Shown here one piece after another: positions 41,226 through 50,112 of a stretch of 64,000 bases of DNA; within the stretch, counting starts at the first letter, position 1; each line of letters opens with the position of its first letter. The notes beneath the pieces are model-generated. The model had not been told where the DNA came from. It did not search any database and worked only from the letters and a program-made list of their open reading frames with translations. A program made the position numbers and the translations under genes. The stretch is from Oryzomonas sagensis (GTDB lineage: Bacteria > Desulfobacterota > Desulfuromonadia > Geobacterales > Pseudopelobacteraceae). The stretch covers positions 1,234,525-1,298,524 of the forward strand of contig NZ_VZRA01000001.1 in assembly GCF_008802355.1 (NCBI RefSeq). Reading direction: 5' to 3'.

Positions 41226-43603
41226 TCGCCCCCGAAACCCTGAAACGGCTGGAATACGACAAGATCCTGACCGAGATCGCCACCCTGGCCCACAGCGACG
41301 CAACCTACGAACGGGTCATGGCCACCGCGCCGCTGGACACTCCTGAACAGATCCGGCTGGCGGCGGGACGGGTCGCCGAGGTCCGAAAGCTGATCAGCCT
41401 CGGCATCGCCCTGCGGCTTGACGCCTTCCAGGACATCCGCCCATTGCTGGAGGCCGTTCGTCCGGCGGGGGCCTTTCTGGCGCCCCAGGACCTGCTGCTG
41501 TTCATCCCCGTGTTGAGCGCCTTCGGCGACATCTCGCGCCAACTCGCCCCGCGGAGCGATTGCCCCGGCCTTGCATCGCTGGCCCCACCGTTGCGCCCCT
41601 TTCCCGACATCCTGGAGCCGCTGGTCGCCTCCATCGATCACGACGGCAGCATCATGGACAGCGCTTCGGTGCAACTCCGGGAGATCCGCCGGGCCAAACG
41701 CACCCTGGCGGCCCGCATTCGCAAGAAGATCGAGGAGATCGTCCGGGACAACGCAATCGAGATCTTTCTCCAGGACGACTTCATCACCCAGCGTTCGGGG
41801 CGGTGGGTGATCCCGGTACGCATGGACTCCAAGGGGATGGTGCGCGGCGTGGTGCACGACGTCTCGGCCTCGGGCGAGACCGCCTTCATGGAACCGCTGG
41901 AGATCATCCCCTTTGTCAACGAACTGGAAAATGTGAGCGCCGAGGAGAAGGCCGAGGAGATCCGCATCCTCAGGCAGCTCTCGGCGTGGCTCCGTGAGGA
42001 TGCCCCGGCCCTGGAAGGGTGCTTCGCCACGCTGGTTGCGTTGGACGTGCTCAACTGCACGGCCCGTTTTGCCGAACGCCACGGCCTGGAAACGCCCAAT
42101 CTGAACGGCGAGGGGGCCTTGCGTCTGGTCCAGGCCCGCCATCCGCTGCTCATGATGCTCCAGCGCCAGGGGGCCATTCCGAGGGTGCAGCCGCTGGATC
42201 TGGAGATGGGGGACGACGGCAGGGTCATGGTCATCACCGGTCCCAACGCCGGCGGCAAGACCATCGCCTTGAAGACCGCCGGGGTCCTGACCCTGATGGC
42301 CCTCTCCGCCATACCGGTGCCGTGCGACGGCGCCCGCTCCACCTTCCCGCTGCTGGATACCCTGCTGGTGGACATCGGTGACGAGCAATCCATCGAACAG
42401 AGCCTCTCCACCTTTTCGGCCCACGTGGCCCGCATCGTCACCATTCTGGGGCAGGCCGGCCCGCACTCCCTGGTGTTGCTGGACGAGTTGGGCGCCGGCA
42501 CCGAGCCGCAGCAGGGGGCGGCCATCGCCTGCGGCGTGCTGCGGGACCTGCAGGAACGGGGCGCCACGGTGATCGCCACCACCCATCTCTCGGAGATCAT
42601 CGGGTTCGTCCACCGCACCGCGGGCATGATCAACGCCGGCATGGAGTACGACGCCGCGACCTATACCCCGCTCTACCGCCTGATCAGCGGCGAGCCGGGG
42701 CATTCTCACGCCGTCGAGATCGCCCGGCGCTACGGCATGCCCGAACGGGTGATCGCCTTTGCCCGGGAGATGGTGGGCAGCGGGGGGGCGGAATTCACGG
42801 CGCTCCTGGCCGACCTGCACCGCAGGCGGGATGAACTGGCGGAGGCGCAGCGGGAGTTGGACCGGCAAGGGGACGCGCTGCGCAGAAAACAGCAGGAGGT
42901 GGAGGCGCGCGCCGGCGCCATCGAGGCGGCGCGGCGGGAGGCGTCGGATCGTGCCTGGACCGAGGCCCGGGACCTGATTTCCACGACCCGGCGGCAGATG
43001 AACGAGCTGCTGGAGGAGTACAAACGGGAGAAACGCGCCGAAACCATCGAACGACTGCGTCAAAGCGAGGCGGACCTGACCGGACAGCTCAAGCCCCGCA
43101 CCTCCGAGGGGCTTGAACTGCTCCCCCTGAAGGAGGTCGCGGCGGGGGATGCGGTACATATTCGCTCTTTGGGGCACGACGGGGTTGTCGTTTCCGTGGA
43201 CCCCCGGCAGGAGAAGGCGCGGGTCAGGACCGGCAGCATGGAGGTGGACGTGGCCGTCGGCGACCTGGCGGCCCCCCGCAAGCAGGGGAAAGAGAAGGCG
43301 CGGCGTCCGGCCCCGGGTGCCTGGAAGGCCGGGCAGGTGGAGACGGAGGAAGACGGGGAGCGGGAGCTGAAGCTGATCGGTCTGCGGGTTGACGATGCCC
43401 TGGACCTGTTGGAGCCGTTCCTCAACCACGCCTCCCTGAACGGCCTGACGGAGGTCCGCATCATCCACGGTGTCGGCACGGGGCGGCTGCGCGATGCCGT
43501 GCGCGACCACCTGACCCGCCATCCGCTGGTGGCGGAGTTTCGCTCCGGTGGTCCCCATGAGGGGAGAGACGGCGCCACGGTGGTGCTTTTACGAGGTTGT
43601 TGA
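41222..43603 (+). CDS. mutS2: Endonuclease MutS2 (with Smr domain)
   Basis: This 793-residue ATPase of the MutS2 family acts in DNA recombination control or ribosome collision handling. The Walker A TGPNAGGKTIALKT lies at about 338-351. LVLLDELGAGTEP and the signature STFSAHVARI are present. A long coiled-coil follows the ATPase, then a C-terminal Smr nuclease domain (from about 715; LRVDDAL, VRIIHGVGTGRLRDAV). The final codons R-G-C and the TGA lie inside the MITE-like repeat that begins at 43594. The stop codon was therefore supplied by the repeat, and the last residues are atypical. Confidence 0.95.
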   Translation: MIAPETLKRLEYDKILTEIATLAHSDATYERVMATAPLDTPEQIRLAAGRVAEVRKLISLGIALRLDAFQDIRPLLEAVRPAGAFLAPQDLLLFIPVLSAFGDISRQLAPRSDCPGLASLAPPLRPFPDILEPLVASIDHDGSIMDSASVQLREIRRAKRTLAARIRKKIEEIVRDNAIEIFLQDDFITQRSGRWVIPVRMDSKGMVRGVVHDVSASGETAFMEPLEIIPFVNELENVSAEEKAEEIRILRQLSAWLREDAPALEGCFATLVALDVLNCTARFAERHGLETPNLNGEGALRLVQARHPLLMMLQRQGAIPRVQPLDLEMGDDGRVMVITGPNAGGKTIALKTAGVLTLMALSAIPVPCDGARSTFPLLDTLLVDIGDEQSIEQSLSTFSAHVARIVTILGQAGPHSLVLLDELGAGTEPQQGAAIACGVLRDLQERGATVIATTHLSEIIGFVHRTAGMINAGMEYDAATYTPLYRLISGEPGHSHAVEIARRYGMPERVIAFAREMVGSGGAEFTALLADLHRRRDELAEAQRELDRQGDALRRKQQEVEARAGAIEAARREASDRAWTEARDLISTTRRQMNELLEEYKREKRAETIERLRQSEADLTGQLKPRTSEGLELLPLKEVAAGDAVHIRSLGHDGVVVSVDPRQEKARVRTGSMEVDVAVGDLAAPRKQGKEKARRPAPGAWKAGQVETEEDGERELKLIGLRVDDALDLLEPFLNHASLNGLTEVRIIHGVGTGRLRDAVRDHLTRHPLVAEFRSGGPHEGRDGATVVLLRGC

Positions 43604-43731
43604 AAAACCCAGGTTGTTCAAAAATAGTCAGATCGTCGCACCCGCAGAGGGCCCCGAGGAGGCGTAGCAGCGCTACGCTGCACGAAGGGGCTTTCGAGGA
43701 TGGCGGCGAGATGGCTGTTTTTCAACAACCT
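43594..43731 (-). mobile_element. MITE-like element, copy 1
   Basis: This 138-bp sequence begins and ends with inverted AGGTTGTTGAAAAAC-type repeats, and an additional internal copy (AGGTTGTTCAAAAA) lies near its left end. The central palindrome GCGTAGCGCTGCTACGC-like core can fold into a hairpin. It is the inverted copy of the element at 54295-54434. Its left repeat provides the stop codon of mutS2. No transposase is encoded. It is probably moved in trans by an unknown transposase. Confidence 0.8.
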
Positions 43732-43764
43732 GCTGCGGGGAGGTACACTCTGGACAGCTTCATC

Positions 43765-44052
43765 ATGGAAGTCAGCGAACAGGACGTCAGGCGGGAACGG
43801 GACAAGTCCCGGGAGTTGCGCAGGAGCCGCTGGTGGCAGAATCGCCTCGCCCTGGGGCGTTGCCACTGGTGCGGCGGTGCGTTCCCCCCCGATGAACTGA
43901 CCATGGACCATATCATCCCCCTGGCCCGGGGGGGGAAAGGCTCCCGCAACAACGTGGTGCCGGCCTGCAAGGAATGCAACAGCCGGAAGAAGTACCTGCT
44001 CCCCATGGAGTGGGATGATTACGTGAGACAGTTCGAAAAGCAGGAGCAGTGA
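43765..44052 (+). CDS. HNH endonuclease-like protein
   Basis: This 95-residue protein has the HNH fold: the zinc pairs C33-x2-C36 (CHWCGGAF) and C68-x2-C71 (CKECN), and a D48-H49 pair in DELTMDHIIPLARGGKGSRNN. The N-terminal third is basic and helical. The start at 43765 is chosen because the in-frame codons upstream come from the repeat element. No typical ribosome binding site is seen. The next gene starts directly at its stop. A role in DNA cleavage or repair is plausible, but no partner is identified. Confidence 0.8.
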   Translation: MEVSEQDVRRERDKSRELRRSRWWQNRLALGRCHWCGGAFPPDELTMDHIIPLARGGKGSRNNVVPACKECNSRKKYLLPMEWDDYVRQFEKQEQ

Positions 44053-44718
44053 ATGACGAATGCCGCGACGAGCCGTTACAAGGTGGTCATCTACGATTGC
44101 GACGGGGTCCTGTTCGACTCCCTGGAATCCAACTACATCTTCTATAACCGGGTCATGGAACACCTGAACCGGCCCCCCCTGGACCGGGGGGACGAGCATG
44201 CCCGGAAGGTGCTGCACACCTATTCGTTCAACGATGTGATGGCGTATTTCTTTGCCGGCGACCGGTGCCACGAGGAGGCCCTGCGCTTTGCCAAGACCAT
44301 CCATTACCGGGACCTTGCCCCTTACATGCGTATGGAGGCGGGGCTGATCGAGACCCTCGACCGGCTCAAGGGGCGGGTCTCCCTGGCCATCTGCACCAAC
44401 CGGGCGGTTTCCATGGACATGATCATCGACGACTTCGGGCTGAACGGCTACTTCGAGTGCGTCATGACCGCATCCCAGGTGACGAATCCCAAGCCGCACC
44501 CCGAACCGCTCCTCAAGGTGCTGGACCATTTCGGCATCGAACCGCACGAGGCGCTGTTCGTGGGGGATGGGGAGGTTGACATGCTCTCGGCCCGCGGCGC
44601 GGGGGTCCCGTTTGTCGCCTACAAGACTTATTTGCCGGGTCAGACCCGCATCGAGCACCACGCCGAGATCATGGCGCATCTCTTTGGGGGGCCGGAAGAC
44701 GTCCGGCTTACGCCATGA
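44053..44718 (+). CDS. HAD-family phosphatase (phosphoglycolate phosphatase-like)
   Basis: This 221-residue hydrolase has HAD motif I VVIYDCDGVLFDS (D15 nucleophile, D17), motif II CTNRAVS, motif III NPKPHPEPL and motif IV VGDGEVDMLSARGAG. The cap domain is of the C1 helical type. The substrate is probably a small phosphate ester, but is not defined. Its ATG abuts the stop of the HNH gene (TGA ATG), suggesting coupling. Confidence 0.88.
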   Translation: MTNAATSRYKVVIYDCDGVLFDSLESNYIFYNRVMEHLNRPPLDRGDEHARKVLHTYSFNDVMAYFFAGDRCHEEALRFAKTIHYRDLAPYMRMEAGLIETLDRLKGRVSLAICTNRAVSMDMIIDDFGLNGYFECVMTASQVTNPKPHPEPLLKVLDHFGIEPHEALFVGDGEVDMLSARGAGVPFVAYKTYLPGQTRIEHHAEIMAHLFGGPEDVRLTP

Positions 44719-44747
44719 TCGTCCTTTCAACCTAAAGACGTCAGTCC

Positions 44748-44902
44748 TTCACCACAAAGGCACAAAGAGCACAAAGAACCCACAGTGTTAGCGGCGAAAG
44801 ATATTCAACCAACAGGTGAGTCCAGCCAATTATGAAATTATCATATAACCAGCTAAAATCATTATTCGTGTAGCTTTGTGTCCTTTGTGTCTTTGTGGTG
44901 AA
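44748..44902. repeat. 155-bp element with 29-bp terminal inverted repeats
   Basis: The left arm (44748-44776, reading TTCACCACAAAGGCACAAAG and on) and the right arm (44874-44902) are inverted repeats matching at 26 of 29 positions. They flank an AT-rich 97-bp centre. The CACAAAG tandem pattern is widespread in genomes as an intergenic repeat. It lies between convergent genes and could also fold into a long hairpin. A similar CCACGGAGGCACAGA sequence sits at the extreme right edge of the window. Confidence 0.7.
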
Positions 44903-44917
44903 CTGCGTTTCCCTGGT

Positions 44918-45820
44918 TCAATCCTTGCCGCCGGCTGCCGCGCCGTAACCGCGGACCTGCTCCATCAGAAAATCGACGAAGGCCCGGTTGGCCCGCGACA
45001 GGTAGGCCCCCTTCTTCCAGGCCAACATCAGGTCCAGATGAAGCGGCGGGTCGAAGGAGACGGCCCGCAGTTCGGCGTCGTCCTCCACCACCATGCGCAG
45101 CAGGGTCGAGATGCCGAGTCCTTTTTTCACCAGCGACTTGACCATGGTGTACAGGTTGGTCTCGAAGACCACCTCGGGCGTTATGCCGCTTTCCTTCATC
45201 TCCTCGAAGAGCATCTCCCGCTGGTAGTACCCCTCCTTGAACATGATGAGCGGCTGTCGCGCAAACTCCTCCATGGTCAGGGCGGAACGGGCGGTGAAGG
45301 GGTGGTCGGGAGGGACGCAGACCACCACCTCTTCCCGCAGTATGGGCCGTACCTCCAGGTTGTCGGGGACATGACCTCCGGCAATGACCCCCATGTCCAA
45401 CTCCCCCTGGATGATCATCTTCAGGATGCTGGCGGCGCCTTCGCCGGAAACCGCGAGGTGGAGGTACGGATAGCGCTCGGCAAAAGCGCAGATGATGGTC
45501 GGGAAGAAGTAGGCGCTCATCATGGGGGGGACGCCGACCCGCACCTCGCCCTTGCCGAGACCGCGCAGGTCGGCCATCTCCTGACCGGCGGCCTTCAAGT
45601 CCCCCAGGATGCGGCGGGCGTGCCCCAGCAGTATCTCCCCCTCTGCCGTCAGGGATATCTTGCGGTCCTGCCGGTTGAACAGGATCAACTCCAATTCCTC
45701 TTCCAGCTTGCGGATGGCCGCACTGACGGCGGGCTGCGCCACATGCAACGCTTCAGCCGCCCTGGTAAAGTTGCTGAACCGGGCAATCTCCGCAAAAAAT
45801 TTCAGTTGACGCAGGTCCAT
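44918..45820 (-). CDS. LysR family transcriptional regulator
   Basis: This 300-residue regulator has an N-terminal helix-turn-helix (3-62; LRQLKFFAEIARFSNFTRAA, then ISLTAEGEILL) and an effector-binding domain from about residue 90. It is divergent from the MFS gene at 45929 and is the natural candidate to control it. The 108-base gap between them is AT-rich, with ATCGATAT and related inverted sequences that could be its binding site. The inducer is unknown. Confidence 0.9.
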   Translation of the reverse strand: MDLRQLKFFAEIARFSNFTRAAEALHVAQPAVSAAIRKLEEELELILFNRQDRKISLTAEGEILLGHARRILGDLKAAGQEMADLRGLGKGEVRVGVPPMMSAYFFPTIICAFAERYPYLHLAVSGEGAASILKMIIQGELDMGVIAGGHVPDNLEVRPILREEVVVCVPPDHPFTARSALTMEEFARQPLIMFKEGYYQREMLFEEMKESGITPEVVFETNLYTMVKSLVKKGLGISTLLRMVVEDDAELRAVSFDPPLHLDLMLAWKKGAYLSRANRAFVDFLMEQVRGYGAAAGGKD

Positions 45821-45928
45821 TCCGCATCCTCCATATAAAATTATTATCGATATGATAGATATTATATATTTTTGTTATCGTAATGCAAATGGTACGCTAC
45901 CAATATATTCGAAACAGGAAAGCGAACC
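45821..45928. promoter_or_regulatory. Divergent LysR/MFS control region
   Basis: The AT-rich gap has TTATTATCGATATGATAG and a second TTATCG further on. These ATC-GAT half-sites fit T-N11-A type LysR operators in general form. No precise -35/-10 pair can be fixed with confidence. Confidence 0.4.
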
Positions 45929-47170
45929 ATGAGCGAATTGACCATTACTACGGAAGCAGAGTTCATCCGCAGCGGCAGCACCACCTTCCGCCAGACCAAT
46001 CTGGCATTTTTTGCCGCCGGTTTTGTCACCTTCATCACCCTGTACGACGTCCAGCCGCTCCTGCCGGAGTTTGCCCGGGAATTCGGCGTTCCGGCCGCCC
46101 TTGCCAGTCTGCCCCTTTCGGTTACCACCTGCACCCTGGCCATAGCCATGCTGCTCGTGGGAACCGTGTCGGAAACCCTTGGCCGCAAGCCGGTCATGGT
46201 GTTCTCGCTTTTTTTGACCTCGCTTTTGGCGTTCACGACCGCTTTCAGCCACACCCTCTCCTCGCTGATCGTCGTCAGGCTTCTGCAGGGATTGGTGCTG
46301 GCGGGGCTGCCCTCGGTGGCCATGGCCTACCTGAGCGAGGAGATCGACCCCCCGTCCATCGGTGCCGCCATGGGGCTCTATATCAGCGGTAACGCCATCG
46401 GCGGCATGTCGGGGCGGATCTTTACGGCCACCGTTACCGACCTCTCCTCGTGGCGTACGGCCCTGGCGCTCATCGGGGTCGCCTGCCTGGGACTGAGCGT
46501 CTACTTTGTCCGCCACCTCCCGCCTTCCGCCCATTTCCGGCGGCACCCCTTCGAGGTGGGGTATCTCTTCACCTCGCTCTACCGGCAGATGCGGGACCCG
46601 GCGCTCCTCTGCCTCTACGGTCTCGGCTTCCTGATCATGGGGAGTTTCGTCACCCTCTACAACTACATCACCTTCCGGCTCCTGGGGCATCCCTACGACC
46701 TGACCCAAACCCTGGTCAGCCTGATCTTCCTGGTCTACTTCTTAGGCTCCTACAGTTCCAGCTCCATGGGACGGATGGTGAACCGTTTCGGCCGCCGCGC
46801 CATGATCTGCGCCGGCCTCGGCGCCATGGCCGCCGGCACGGCCATCACCCTGGCCGCGCCGCTCCCCTGGATCATCGTCGGGGTGGCCGTATTCACCTGC
46901 GGTTTTTTCAGCGCACACTCCGTCGCCTCCAGTTGGGTGGGGCGCCACGCCAAAACCGGCAAGGCCCAGGCCTCCTCACTCTACCTCTTCTTCTATTACC
47001 TGGGATCGAGCATCTCCGGGACCGCAGGCGGGTTCTGCTGGACCCACGGGGGATGGGGCGGTGTGGCGGGATTGATCGGTCTGTTGCTCGCGACCGCGTT
47101 TGTGATCATCGCCTTGTCCACGCGCCTGTCGACAGAACAGCCCTCGGGTGGTATAGTTGGAAAGATTTGA
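45929..47170 (+). CDS. MFS transporter, YnfM-like
   Basis: This 413-residue inner-membrane transporter has about 12 hydrophobic helices. The signature is VGTVSETLGRKPVMVFSLF between helices 2 and 3, with the second-half partner SMGRMVNRFGRRAMI. The overall pattern (TLYDVQPLLPEFAREFGV at the start) resembles YnfM/arabinose-efflux permeases, which export small molecules. It is divergent from a LysR gene, a common paired layout. Confidence 0.88.
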   Translation: MSELTITTEAEFIRSGSTTFRQTNLAFFAAGFVTFITLYDVQPLLPEFAREFGVPAALASLPLSVTTCTLAIAMLLVGTVSETLGRKPVMVFSLFLTSLLAFTTAFSHTLSSLIVVRLLQGLVLAGLPSVAMAYLSEEIDPPSIGAAMGLYISGNAIGGMSGRIFTATVTDLSSWRTALALIGVACLGLSVYFVRHLPPSAHFRRHPFEVGYLFTSLYRQMRDPALLCLYGLGFLIMGSFVTLYNYITFRLLGHPYDLTQTLVSLIFLVYFLGSYSSSSMGRMVNRFGRRAMICAGLGAMAAGTAITLAAPLPWIIVGVAVFTCGFFSAHSVASSWVGRHAKTGKAQASSLYLFFYYLGSSISGTAGGFCWTHGGWGGVAGLIGLLLATAFVIIALSTRLSTEQPSGGIVGKI

Positions 47171-47218
47171 AGCGGTCCGGCTGATTTCTGTCAGCCATGC
47201 TGGAAAGAGGAGGGCGTT

Positions 47219-47800
47219 ATGGCGGCAAAAAAGATTCTGATGCTGGTAGGCGATTATGTCGAGGACTACGAGGTCATGGTGCCGTTCCAGGCCCTGCAGA
47301 TGGTCGGGCATACGGTGCACGCGGTCTGCAGCGGCAAGAAGGCCGGCGACACGGTGCGCACGGCGGTGCACGACTTCGAGGGGGACCAGACCTATAGCGA
47401 GAAGCCGGGGCACAACTTTGCCCTGAATGCCACCTTTGCCGAGGTCCGCGCCCAGGATTACGACGCCCTCGTGGTCCCCGGCGGCAGGGCACCCGAGTAT
47501 ATCCGCCTGGATCAGGCGGTGCTGGAGATCGTACGGCACTTCGACACCGCCCGCAAGCCCATCGCGGCCATCTGCCATGGAGCGCAGCTCTTGGCCGCCG
47601 CCGGGGTGCTGAAAGGGAAGGGGTGTTCCGCATACCCGGCCGTCGGGCCGGAGGTGACCATCTCCGGCGGGACCTACGTGGACATCCCCGTGGACAAGGC
47701 CCATGTGGACGGGAACCTGGTCACGGCCCCGGCATGGCCGGCCCATCCCGAATGGCTGGCGAAATTCCTGAAGGTTTTGGGGACGGAGATCACCCCGTGA
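47219..47800 (+). CDS. DJ-1/PfpI family protein
   Basis: This 193-residue protein has the family nucleophile elbow [10 protein letters not shown] with C119 followed by H120, and an acidic residue in the DYVEDYEV segment. Members are deglycases, chaperones or proteases active on stressed proteins. The sequence alone does not say which. A GGAGGGCG ribosome binding site precedes the ATG. Confidence 0.9.
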   Translation: MAAKKILMLVGDYVEDYEVMVPFQALQMVGHTVHAVCSGKKAGDTVRTAVHDFEGDQTYSEKPGHNFALNATFAEVRAQDYDALVVPGGRAPEYIRLDQAVLEIVRHFDTARKPIAAICHGAQLLAAAGVLKGKGCSAYPAVGPEVTISGGTYVDIPVDKAHVDGNLVTAPAWPAHPEWLAKFLKVLGTEITP

Positions 47801-47888
47801 TCAGGCGCTGTCCCGTTGTTGCAGGACCACCACATACCTCTGCCTTTCCGGCGCCGTGCGGCAGTCGGTGAGGGGGCCCTTCTCGCGT

Positions 47889-48569
47889 ATGGCCCGCCTC
47901 CGGGCGCTGTTCGCCGCCCTGCTGCTGTTCGTCGGTGCTTCGTTCCCGCTGCCGGCAGGCGCTGCCGGCGACCGCACGGTCCTCTGGAATATCGTCACCA
48001 ACTGCCTGGATGCTTCCGGTGCGGATTACTGTACGGCGTGCCGCTGGCCGCGGGTCGACAGCACCTGCTTCCACGGGGGCGCCTGCAACGGCGCGACGGA
48101 GGTCTGGGCCGAGTCGGGCGATTTCGTTGTGCTGCGCGACTCCAAGATGTGCGGCTGCCCGGAGGGCTTTGTGCACGGCCTGGCGATCCCCCGCGCCCGG
48201 GTGACCGGCGTCGAAGACCCGCGGCGTCCCGATGGCATCTGGGCGTTTGCCTGGGAGGCGGCCCGCAAGCGCATGGGTGACGACCCGGCTATCGCCCTTG
48301 CCGTCAACCCGCAGGGGCAGCGCGGCCAGGACCAGCTCCACGTCCACCTCCTCCGGCTGCATGGCGATGCCGGCGAACTCATCGCCCAACGCGCAAAAGA
48401 CCGCGTGCGGAACCTGGATCAGGTCTGGAAGGTCGCCGCCCAAAGGGCTGCCGTCGAGGGGCTGACGGATTACGGCGTGCTGGTTGTCGCCCACCGCGAG
48501 GGGGGATTCATGGTGCTGGTCGCCCGGGAAAGCCCGGAAAAGCTGTACACCGATGCGCGCTGCCGTTGA
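47889..48569 (+). CDS. cdh: CDP-diacylglycerol pyrophosphatase
   Basis: This 226-residue exported protein starts with a signal peptide (LFAALLLFVGASFPLPAGA). It has the family sequence HGLAIPRARVTGVEDPRRP and a HIT-like QDQLHVHLLRLHG, which hold the catalytic histidines of CDP-diacylglycerol phosphatidylhydrolases. It would cleave CDP-diacylglycerol to CMP and phosphatidate at the membrane. Eight or more cysteines in the first half suggest disulfides. A GTG 11 codons upstream is an alternative start. Confidence 0.85.
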   Translation: MARLRALFAALLLFVGASFPLPAGAAGDRTVLWNIVTNCLDASGADYCTACRWPRVDSTCFHGGACNGATEVWAESGDFVVLRDSKMCGCPEGFVHGLAIPRARVTGVEDPRRPDGIWAFAWEAARKRMGDDPAIALAVNPQGQRGQDQLHVHLLRLHGDAGELIAQRAKDRVRNLDQVWKVAAQRAAVEGLTDYGVLVVAHREGGFMVLVARESPEKLYTDARCR

Positions 48570-48618
48570 GAACCACCGGCAGGGGCCTGTCGGAATAATC
48601 GGGATACGAGAAAGAAAC

Positions 48619-48948
48619 ATGGCCTACGTATATCTGCTGGTGGCAATCGTTGCCGAAGTGATCGGGACGAGCGCCCTGAAGGCGTCGGAGGGCTTTTCCC
48701 GCCTGATCCCGAGTACGCTCGTCGTGCTGGGGTACGGGATCGCATTCTACTGTCTGAGCCAGGTGCTGAAAAGCATCCCGGTGGGGGTGAGCTATGCCAT
48801 CTGGTCCGGCCTGGGGATCGTCCTCATCTCCGTGGTCGGCGCCGTTTTCTTCAAGCAGGCGCTCGATCTCCCCGCCATCCTCGGCATGGCGCTGATCATC
48901 GCCGGGGTTGCCGTCATCAACCTGTTTTCCACGTCGGTAAGGCCCTGA
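48619..48948 (+). CDS. Small multidrug resistance (SMR) efflux protein
   Basis: This 109-residue protein has four membrane helices and the conserved Glu (E14) in LVAIVAEVIGTSALKAS. That residue couples protons and substrate in EmrE-type pumps. GVSYAIWSGLGIVLIS and the final helix also match. Quaternary ammonium or guanidinium export is typical for the family. An AGAAAG sequence lies before the ATG. Confidence 0.92.
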   Translation: MAYVYLLVAIVAEVIGTSALKASEGFSRLIPSTLVVLGYGIAFYCLSQVLKSIPVGVSYAIWSGLGIVLISVVGAVFFKQALDLPAILGMALIIAGVAVINLFSTSVRP

Positions 48949-48990
48949 GAAAAAATAGTCTGCACTACCATTCGACACGGAACATGGCCG

Positions 48991-50112
48991 CTACTTCCTC
49001 CCCGCCTCGGCCGGTTGCACCATCTGCCCCTCGCTGATGCCGCTGCCCGGATTGAGCACGACCCGTTCCCCCTCTTTCAGCCCCGCGCCACTCCGCACCA
49101 TCTTGCCGTCGCTGTCGGCCACCGACACCTCGCGGAACCTCACCCGGTTGTCGCTCCCCACCACTCCCACGTAGGACTGTTCCCCCTTCACCAGCAGCGC
49201 CTCTGCCGGTACCTGGACATGGGGCGGGGCGGTCAGCGCCAGACTGACCTGCACGAATCCTCCGGCCAGAATTACGCCTTCCCGGTTATCCAGGTCCAAC
49301 TCCACCAGGAGCGTACGGCTCTTGAGGTCGAGTTCGCCGCTGATGCGGGTCACGCTGGCCGGAAGTTTCACCTCGGGGCGTGTGGCGTCGGCGATCTCTG
49401 CACGGTCACCTTTTCTGACGAAGGCGGCGTTCTTTTGATCCAGGTAGACATAGACCCGCAGCCGGTCGGTTTTGGAGATGGTCGCGACCGGTTGCGCCGC
49501 GGTCTGGTTGGTGGTGGCGCTCTGCAGGAGCGCCCCGGGGTCGACGAAGCGGGCCGTCACCGTACCGCTGAACGGGGCGCGCACCGTCTCGTACCCCTTC
49601 TGGCTCTTCAGCCCCGCGGCGGTAGCTTCGGCGCTCCTGGCGGCGGCCTCGGCGTTGTCATAGTCCTGCCGGGCAACCACCCCGTCCTTGATCAGGAGCC
49701 GCTCCCGGTCGGCAAACAGCCTCTTGGTGCGGGCATCGGCCGCGGCCGCATCGTACTGGCGGTCCAGTTCGGGGGATTCGATCAGCGCCAGTACCTGGCC
49801 GCGGTCGACCCGGTCCCCCTTGTCCACGCGGATTTCGCGCAGATAGCCGCTTACCTTGGCGTACAGGGTAACCTCGGCAAAGGGACGTGCCTCGCCCGAT
49901 AGTACCACGCTCCGCTGCGCGGGGGAGCGGCCGGCAACGGCAATCGTCACGCGAGGTCCGGCCGTGAGGGCGGCCTGGCGAACCCGGAGTTCAGCCCGCA
50001 CCTGACTGCGGCGACTGCCCATCAGCACCGCCACAAGGACCACTGCCAGCGCCACCAGCAGGCCGCCGGCCAGGAAGAGTCGTCTTCGTGATGTCAAAGC
50101 ACGTTCATTCAT
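48991..50112 (-). CDS. RND efflux membrane-fusion (periplasmic adaptor) protein
   Basis: This 373-residue adaptor has an N-terminal membrane anchor (about 12-32) and a lipoyl-like half (VTLYAKVSGYLREIRVDKGDRV). A short helical hairpin with Ala/Glu repeats follows, then the second lipoyl half VRAPFSGTVTARFVDPG and beta-barrel domains. It bridges the RND pump and an outer-membrane channel. Its start overlaps the pump stop by 8 bases (ATGAATGA), showing tight coupling. No outer-membrane factor gene is adjacent. Confidence 0.93.
   Translation of the reverse strand: MNERALTSRRRLFLAGGLLVALAVVLVAVLMGSRRSQVRAELRVRQAALTAGPRVTIAVAGRSPAQRSVVLSGEARPFAEVTLYAKVSGYLREIRVDKGDRVDRGQVLALIESPELDRQYDAAAADARTKRLFADRERLLIKDGVVARQDYDNAEAAARSAEATAAGLKSQKGYETVRAPFSGTVTARFVDPGALLQSATTNQTAAQPVATISKTDRLRVYVYLDQKNAAFVRKGDRAEIADATRPEVKLPASVTRISGELDLKSRTLLVELDLDNREGVILAGGFVQVSLALTAPPHVQVPAEALLVKGEQSYVGVVGSDNRVRFREVSVADSDGKMVRSGAGLKEGERVVLNPGSGISEGQMVQPAEAGRK

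Noticed and set aside
40877-43558. An 893-codon - strand frame opposite mutS2 and the release-factor-like gene
   Set aside because: Both + strand genes have unmistakable motifs; the antisense frame has none.
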